In this document: positions 59,795-64,000 of the stretch, in pieces | Layout of the letters: each line of letters starts with the position of its first letter | Position numbering within the stretch: position 1 is the first letter of the stretch | Assembly (NCBI RefSeq): GCF_014274685.1 | Contig: NZ_CP060393.1 | Coordinates: forward strand, 248,001-312,000 | Origin: Edaphobacter sp. 4G125 | Lineage (GTDB): Bacteria > Acidobacteriota > Terriglobia > Terriglobales > Acidobacteriaceae | Direction: 5' to 3' | Length of the DNA: 64,000 nt | Program-made: the position numbers and the translations under genes | Notes under the pieces: model-generated | Told to the model about the DNA's origin: nothing | Seen by the model: only the letters and a program-made list of their open reading frames with translations | Databases searched by the model: none

Positions 59795-59950
59795 CTAGTC
59801 GCGATAACCAGCGCTGACCGCGATCTTGTGGCGGCCCTTGGCGCGGCGACGGCTAAGAACAGTGGCGCCAGCCTTCGTCTTCATGCGGCTGAGAAAGCCA
59901 TGGGTCTTCGAGCGGCGGCGGCGGTTGGGTTGAAAAGTACGCTTCGGCAT
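59795..59950 (-). CDS. rpmH: Ribosomal protein L34
   Basis: A 51-aa basic protein: [20 protein letters not shown], then [20 protein letters not shown] and [11 protein letters not shown]. This is the bL34 signature of the large ribosomal subunit; the length is slightly above the common 44-46 because of the C-terminal [11 protein letters not shown]. rpmH marks the origin region, divergent from dnaA. A possible TACAAT -10 box on the minus strand lies at 60027-60032. Confidence 0.97.
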   Translation of the reverse strand: MPKRTFQPNRRRRSKTHGFLSRMKTKAGATVLSRRRAKGRHKIAVSAGYRD

Positions 59951-60796
59951 GGAACTAAACTCCTAAGGGTGGGCAGGAGACAGTCCTCATCCCGCCAGAT
60001 CTTTTTCGCTATAGCAGCAATTTCTGATTGTACCCGATCGGACGAGATTTTCACAGGGGTTTGTGTTGCGACCTCCAACGAATTGCTCTTCATTGGAACA
60101 GGACGGATCCCTGGCAATGTTTCTAACTGTTTGCATTCATTACAGGCAGTCCGTGCTTTGAAGACAGACTAGCTCTGTTTTCGTTCATGCTTTTCTAGCG
60201 CAGTTAAGATTCACGACGAACAAATTTTGATCAGCAAATCGAGAAATCGGTTGAGCATCTCGTCTGTCACTTTCTCGTTGAGTCACAACAAGACACAAAG
60301 GCATCGAAAAAACTTTGGTCACATCGAAAAGAAAGAATCGGATTTCGGCAATCGATTTGCACCGCTCAAGTGGGGCACACAACGTATCACAAAGATGCCA
60401 CTGGGTGTAGAGACAAATGGGTTCGAATGAGATAGTTTTTTTCGCAATACAACGAAGGTTTTACATGTCTTCACCGTGAATGGTGCAACTGATTTTTTTT
60501 CCGTGGCAACGCTTGAAAAGGGTCTGGTTTTCCGTGCTACTATCGAACCCGATTCGTAAGAAGTTTTTTCGCAGGTCCAACAGTTCCGCACTCTGGCTTA
60601 CGTTGCACTACTCCTCTTCACGATGCATGTGATGGATGCGTACGGAAGAGAATTCTGGCGAGACAGAACCGTCACCACTTGCCCTTGTGGGTGAGAAGGA
60701 CAGCTGTTTTGCTGGCTTCAACTTTTTTGCCGAGGACGATATCGCAATAGTGCGGACGGTTGGTGATGACAGGGAACAAATAAAAGGAATTTAAGA
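59951..60796. other. Candidate replication origin (oriC) between rpmH and dnaA
   Basis: A gene-free 846-bp stretch between divergent rpmH and dnaA, visibly AT-richer than its surroundings. It contains several T-runs; AGTTTTTTTCGCA near 60434 and AGTTTTTTCGCA at 60562-60573 are near-identical. CATCGAAAA is repeated at 60302-60310 and 60322-60330. No perfect DnaA box (TTATCCACA) was found; the closest is TTTTCACAG near 60048. The location next to dnaA and rpmH is the main evidence for an origin. Confidence 0.6.
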
Positions 60797-62230
60797 ATGT
60801 CATTCGTTCCGACGGCTACCGCCGTATTGAATTACTGGGTTCGCATTCTCGCCGCGCTCGAGAAGAAGATCAATCGTCAGTCGTACGAGACATGGCTGAA
60901 GCCGACGCGATTTTCTCACCTTGAAGGCAAGAAGCTCTTTGTGCGGATCCCCTCAACCGACTTTCAACACATCGGTGACCGCTACGCCGACCTGATCCAG
61001 GAAGCGATCGACAACCTGGGGCTTGAGGTCGAGACTGTAGTGTTCACCACTCCCGAACAGGACCCGCGCGTTCCCAAAGTTCGCGAAGATGGCGGCTTTG
61101 CCCCGGTCCCAAGCCATAGCCAGAACGCGCCCCGGCAGACGCGCCCGGGATCGCTCATGTCGGGCGCCCCAAATGCGCCCGCGCCAGAGCAATCGCGTTT
61201 CGACTGGAACACGGCATCGCAGTTGAACCCCAAGTACCAGTTCGACTCCTTCGTCGTCGGCAGCGGCAACCAGTTTGCTACCGCCGCATCCCAGGCTGTG
61301 GCAGAGCGTCCCTCGAAGGCCTACAACCCGCTGTTCCTGTATGGCGGCGTAGGAATGGGCAAGACCCACCTGATGCACGCCATCGGCCATGAGGTAAAGC
61401 GCCGCCAGGCGCATTCGTCCATCTGCTACGTCAGCGGCGAGAAGTTCACCAACGAGATGATCGACTGCGTGCGCTATCAGAAGATGACCAGCTTCCGCGA
61501 CAAGTTCCGGAATGTCGACGTACTTCTCATCGACGACATTCAATTCCTTGCCGGCAAGGAGCGTACGCAGGAAGAGTTCTTCCATACCTTCAATGCGCTG
61601 CATGAGTCGATGAAGCAGATCGTCATCGCCAGCGACCGCCCTCCCAAAGAACTGCCCGACTTTGAAGATCGCCTGCGCTCGCGCTTCGAGTGGGGTCTCA
61701 TCGCCGACATTCAACCACCGGATCTCGAGACGAAGGTCGCTATCTTGCAGAAGAAAGCGGAGAGCGAACAGACGCCGCTCCCAACCGACGTAGCGCTGTT
61801 CATCGCCTCCAATGTGCGCACCAACGTGCGCGAGCTAGAGGGCGCGCTGGTACGGCTCATCGCATGGTGCTCCATGCATGGCGTAGAAATCACGCTTGCG
61901 GTCGCTCAGCAGTGCCTCAAGCAGTTCATCGATACGCAGGTTCGCAAGATCACGATTGAGACGATCCAGCGCACCGTCGCCGAAAGCTTCGGCATGCGTG
62001 TGGCGGAGCTGAAGCAGAAGAACAACTCGAGACAGATCGTGGTGCCACGGCAGATCGCAATGTATCTGGCCAAGCAGTTGACGGAAGCATCCCTGCCCGA
62101 AATCGGACGACAGTTTGGTGGTAAGCACCACACCACCGTGATGCACTCCATCGGAAAGATCGACGAGCAGCGACGCGCCGACAAAGATCTGAACCGAACC
62201 ATCAATAAGTTGATGGAAACACTCAGCTAG
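60797..62230 (+). CDS. dnaA: Chromosomal replication initiator DnaA
   Basis: DnaA binds DnaA boxes and opens oriC. The 477-aa protein has domain I (residues about 1-90, WVRILAALEKKINRQSYETWLKPTRF), a short linker, the AAA+ domain with FVVGSGNQFATAA, Walker A GGVGMGKTHLMHAIGHE and Walker B VDVLLIDDIQFLAGKERTQEEFFHTFNAL, and the C-terminal DNA-binding domain with the signature FGGKHHTTVMHSIGKI. AAAGGAATTTAAGA before the ATG gives a ribosome binding site. A terminator follows; dnaN is not adjacent. Confidence 0.98.
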   Translation: MSFVPTATAVLNYWVRILAALEKKINRQSYETWLKPTRFSHLEGKKLFVRIPSTDFQHIGDRYADLIQEAIDNLGLEVETVVFTTPEQDPRVPKVREDGGFAPVPSHSQNAPRQTRPGSLMSGAPNAPAPEQSRFDWNTASQLNPKYQFDSFVVGSGNQFATAASQAVAERPSKAYNPLFLYGGVGMGKTHLMHAIGHEVKRRQAHSSICYVSGEKFTNEMIDCVRYQKMTSFRDKFRNVDVLLIDDIQFLAGKERTQEEFFHTFNALHESMKQIVIASDRPPKELPDFEDRLRSRFEWGLIADIQPPDLETKVAILQKKAESEQTPLPTDVALFIASNVRTNVRELEGALVRLIAWCSMHGVEITLAVAQQCLKQFIDTQVRKITIETIQRTVAESFGMRVAELKQKNNSRQIVVPRQIAMYLAKQLTEASLPEIGRQFGGKHHTTVMHSIGKIDEQRRADKDLNRTINKLMETLS

Positions 62231-62243
62231 GGATCCTACCCGC

Positions 62244-62286
62244 AAGCCCCGCGGTCATGCGACTTGCGGGGCTTTTTCGTTTTTCC
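62244..62286 (+). terminator. Rho-independent terminator of dnaA
   Basis: AAGCCCCGC (62244-62252) and GCGGGGCTT (62266-62274) form a 9-bp stem, followed by TTTCGTTTTT. It lies 13 bases after the dnaA stop and ends transcription before the convergent gene at 62289. Confidence 0.9.
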
Positions 62287-62288
62287 GT

Positions 62289-62630
62289 TCAGAGAAGTTT
62301 GACCGAAGAAACCTGCAGAACGTCGCCCTTCACCGTTCCATCGACATCGACCCGAAGATGGTCCTTTTTATCTGAAGCTTTGAGCTCTTCGGTGATCTTC
62401 TTATTCCCTGCGGCGTCGAACTTCAGGAAGTGCTGATCTTTGGTTACGATTCCGTAACCGCTGGCAACGCACTTCAAAGCGCACTCGCGAGTGTGTGAAT
62501 CGGGATCGGCAGCAACTTTTTTGGAACAGTTGACATCGACCACCGGCACATCCTTGTAGCTCTCGGCAGCAGCAAAGGCCGGCGCCGCACAAAGAGCCGC
62601 GAGCGCTAGCAGTGAAGTCAGTTTTTTCAT
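62289..62630 (-). CDS. Conserved secreted hypothetical protein, 113 aa
   Basis: A signal peptide (KKLTSLLALAALCAAPAFA, cleavage near AFAAAES) and a small mature domain with three cysteines: VDVNCSKK, REC and ALKCVASGYGIVT. The second half (DKKDHLRVDVDGTVKGDVLQVSSVKLL) resembles a small OB-like beta-barrel. GGAGGAC lies before the ATG at 62630. Similar short secreted proteins occur in Acidobacteria, but I know no function. Confidence 0.75.
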   Translation of the reverse strand: MKKLTSLLALAALCAAPAFAAAESYKDVPVVDVNCSKKVAADPDSHTRECALKCVASGYGIVTKDQHFLKFDAAGNKKITEELKASDKKDHLRVDVDGTVKGDVLQVSSVKLL

Positions 62631-62664
62631 GGTTGTCCTCCCTTTCAGGTTGGCCGGTACGAGC

Positions 62665-63111
62665 TTACCGGGGCGTAACAAGCGTTGATGGTGCCTCCAC
62701 ATTTGGGCGCAATACATTGTCTTCGTGCAGGATGGAAAGCTGTGAAAGTGCAAAGGCCCCGAGAGCGATCTCTACGTCTCGCATTGCCAGGTCGTAGAAC
62801 ATACCAGTAGTAAGCAGATTGACGGCAATGGCCAGCAGCCATGCCATAACAAGATAGCTCCCAATTCGTGTCCAGCGGCTCAATACGAGGATGCCCGCCA
62901 GAATCTCGACAACACCCACCGTTCGCATAAAGAAGGTCGCGCTGACTGGAAGAATCTTGGTCGCAAGTGGGCTGAGATACATACTCCAGTCGGTGAGTTT
63001 ATTGAAGTATTTGTCGATACCGGTCACGATGGGTCCAACTCCCAAACCGATCTTTAGTGTCCACCAAGCCAGTTCGAGAGGATTCCGAGGACGACTCTTC
63101 AGGTTTGTCAT
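62665..63111 (-). CDS. DoxX family membrane protein
   Basis: A 148-aa protein with four helices: WTLKIGLGVGPIVTGIDKY, FFMRTVGVVEILAGILVLS, GSYLVMAWLLAIAVNLL and VEIALGAFALSQLSIL. Gly-rich helix 1 with GIDKY and the EILAGI motif in helix 2 fit DoxX/DUF417-like proteins. It is divergent from the ECF sigma factor gene, separated by 127 bases, and could be under its control. A weak ribosome binding site precedes the ATG at 63111. Confidence 0.82.
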   Translation of the reverse strand: MTNLKSRPRNPLELAWWTLKIGLGVGPIVTGIDKYFNKLTDWSMYLSPLATKILPVSATFFMRTVGVVEILAGILVLSRWTRIGSYLVMAWLLAIAVNLLTTGMFYDLAMRDVEIALGAFALSQLSILHEDNVLRPNVEAPSTLVTPR

Positions 63112-63238
63112 TGTTTTAGCCTTCTGCTTAACAGAGCAGCAAACCAAAATTTGGTTACACCGGTTCAATATGTCTCAGGCGCGGCCTGTTCGAGAAAATC
63201 GGCGTGTAACCTTTCTCTCGATCCGTACTCTCTGTTAG

Positions 63239-63937
63239 ATGAGGATTATGGAAACGACGGCAAGTCTGGAGCGGGCAATTTCTGAAGATTGGACGGACCA
63301 GCAGGTGGTCGATCAGGTAAAGGCTGGAAACACAGCTCTTTTCGAGATCATCATGCGACGTTACAACCAACGACTTTACCGTGTAACCCTTTCGATCCTG
63401 CGCGATGGCGCGGAGGCCGAGGATGTAATTCAGGATGCATATGTGCGGGCCTATCAGCATTTGGATCAGTTCGCCGGACAGGCGGCGTTTTCTACCTGGC
63501 TGACCCGCATTGCGATTCACGAGGCCCTGCGGCGGCTGAAGTTGCGTCAACGCGACCAGCAGATCGCGGAGTTCCAAACCAATGAGGAAGAATCCATGAG
63601 CATAACCGAACCATCCCTCGACCCGGAGCAGAGAGCATCGATGCTGGAACTCGGTCAACTTCTGGAGGAAGCGGTACTGGAACTCCCAGGCCAGTACCGC
63701 AGCGTCATCATGCTTCGCGATATCGAAGAGCTGAGTACCGCTGAAGCCGCTGCTGCACTGGAACTTACGGAAGAGAACGTCAAAATTCGCCTGCACCGTG
63801 GGCACGCAATGATGCGCGATCGTCTTTACGCTCGGGTCGGCTCTCAGGGAAAGACCGCGTTCCCTTTTATGGGATCTCGTTGCGACCAGGTGGTAAAGAG
63901 AGTCTTCGCCAAATTGCTCGAATTGAACGCGCCCTAA
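63239..63937 (+). CDS. ECF RNA polymerase sigma factor
   Basis: A 232-aa sigma-70 family factor of the extracytoplasmic function group. Region 2: LFEIIMRRYNQRLYRVTLSIL, AEDVIQDAYVRAYQHLDQF and FSTWLTRIAIHEALRRL. Region 4: LPGQYRSVIMLRDIEELSTAEAAAAL and VKIRLHRGHAMMRDRL. A C-terminal extension of about 35 residues with a cysteine follows. Start at 63239 (MRIME) or 63248. The gene is divergent from the DoxX gene. An anti-sigma factor would be expected just beyond the window end. Confidence 0.93.
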   Translation: MRIMETTASLERAISEDWTDQQVVDQVKAGNTALFEIIMRRYNQRLYRVTLSILRDGAEAEDVIQDAYVRAYQHLDQFAGQAAFSTWLTRIAIHEALRRLKLRQRDQQIAEFQTNEEESMSITEPSLDPEQRASMLELGQLLEEAVLELPGQYRSVIMLRDIEELSTAEAAAALELTEENVKIRLHRGHAMMRDRLYARVGSQGKTAFPFMGSRCDQVVKRVFAKLLELNAP

Positions 63938-63980
63938 CGCCGCACAGCATCCACGACCCGTACAAACTCGTTCAGGGGAC

Positions 63981-64000
63981 ATGCATACTTCGGTCCCGGA
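63981..64000 (+). CDS. Possible start of a further gene, cut by the window end
   Basis: AGGGG lies three to four bases before an ATG that reads MHTSVP and continues out of the window. In ECF sigma operons the next gene is commonly an anti-sigma factor; only the position supports that here. Confidence 0.2.

Noticed and set aside
60953..61714. 253-codon minus-strand frame within dnaA
   Set aside because: Antisense shadow of a highly conserved gene; composition and lack of motifs argue against coding.
1..64000. CRISPR arrays, tRNA or rRNA genes, transposases, prophage genes
   Set aside because: Scanned by eye in all intergenic gaps; no regularly spaced repeats, cloverleaf-like sequences with CCA-type ends, or transposase/integrase proteins were seen.

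Overview
The window looks like chromosomal DNA of an acidobacterium of the Terriglobales type (Terriglobus, Granulicella, Edaphobacter relatives). This is inferred from gene content and from the intergenic repeats; no 16S rRNA gene is present. Pointers are moderately high GC, dispersed TGTCATTCTGAGCGAAG-type intergenic repeats, a PadR regulator beside the N-terminal piece of an acidobacterial ADOP-type permease, a PEP-CTERM protein, a Tat-exported Gfo/Idh/MocA oxidoreductase, and many GTG and TTG starts. No rRNA, tRNA, CRISPR array or transposase was seen.

Region 1 (1-9.8 kb): tail of a membrane protein, NIPSNAP protein, ruvB, a diguanylate cyclase convergent with murQ, a cupin, a DUF885 protein, galU, a small unknown protein, an Old Yellow Enzyme, and a decayed bacterioferritin remnant. 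Region 2 (9.8-19.1 kb): a 1015-aa LssY_C/beta-barrel envelope protein, azoR-doxX divergent from a TetR regulator with repeated AGACGAC boxes, a DsbA-like thioredoxin, a TolC-type channel, a polysaccharide deacetylase and ruvX. Region 3 (19.2-28.2 kb): an AhpD-like protein, a Tat-exported oxidoreductase, a GntR (YtrA-type) regulator with an ABC exporter, a DUF882 peptidase, a GH92 mannosidase, and a frameshifted ACP-like gene whose halves are in circularly permuted order.

Region 4 (28.4-37.7 kb) holds a lipoate group on the minus strand: an E2 acyltransferase with two lipoyl domains, lipB and lpdA. Set among them are a VOC protein, mtgA, a DUF900 hydrolase, two membrane proteins and a RES/Xre toxin-antitoxin pair directly upstream of lipB. 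LipB would octanoylate the E2 lipoyl domains that LpdA reoxidises. Region 5 (37.8-49.4 kb): nucleoside hydrolase, panE-like reductase, ICMT-like methyltransferase, MFS transporter, aldo/keto reductase with divergent TetR, a choloylglycine-hydrolase-like enzyme, thrS with an acidic insertion in its TGS domain, an SRPBCC protein and a PEP-CTERM protein.

Region 6 (49.4-62.3 kb) is the replication-origin neighbourhood: dnaA on the plus strand and, divergently, rpmH, rnpA, yidD, yidC and a KH/R3H (khpB/jag) gene. This normally compact block is broken up by a Q/N-rich peptide gene, a PilZ gene, a methyltransferase, a PadR-ABC-transporter operon and a DinB gene. The 846-bp AT-richer gap between rpmH and dnaA is the best oriC candidate. 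The window ends with a secreted protein, a DoxX protein and an ECF sigma factor.

The most unusual signals are the permuted, frameshifted ACP-like gene, the expanded rpmH-yidC block, the toxin-antitoxin/lipB arrangement, the ThrS insertion and several perfect palindromes in promoters.
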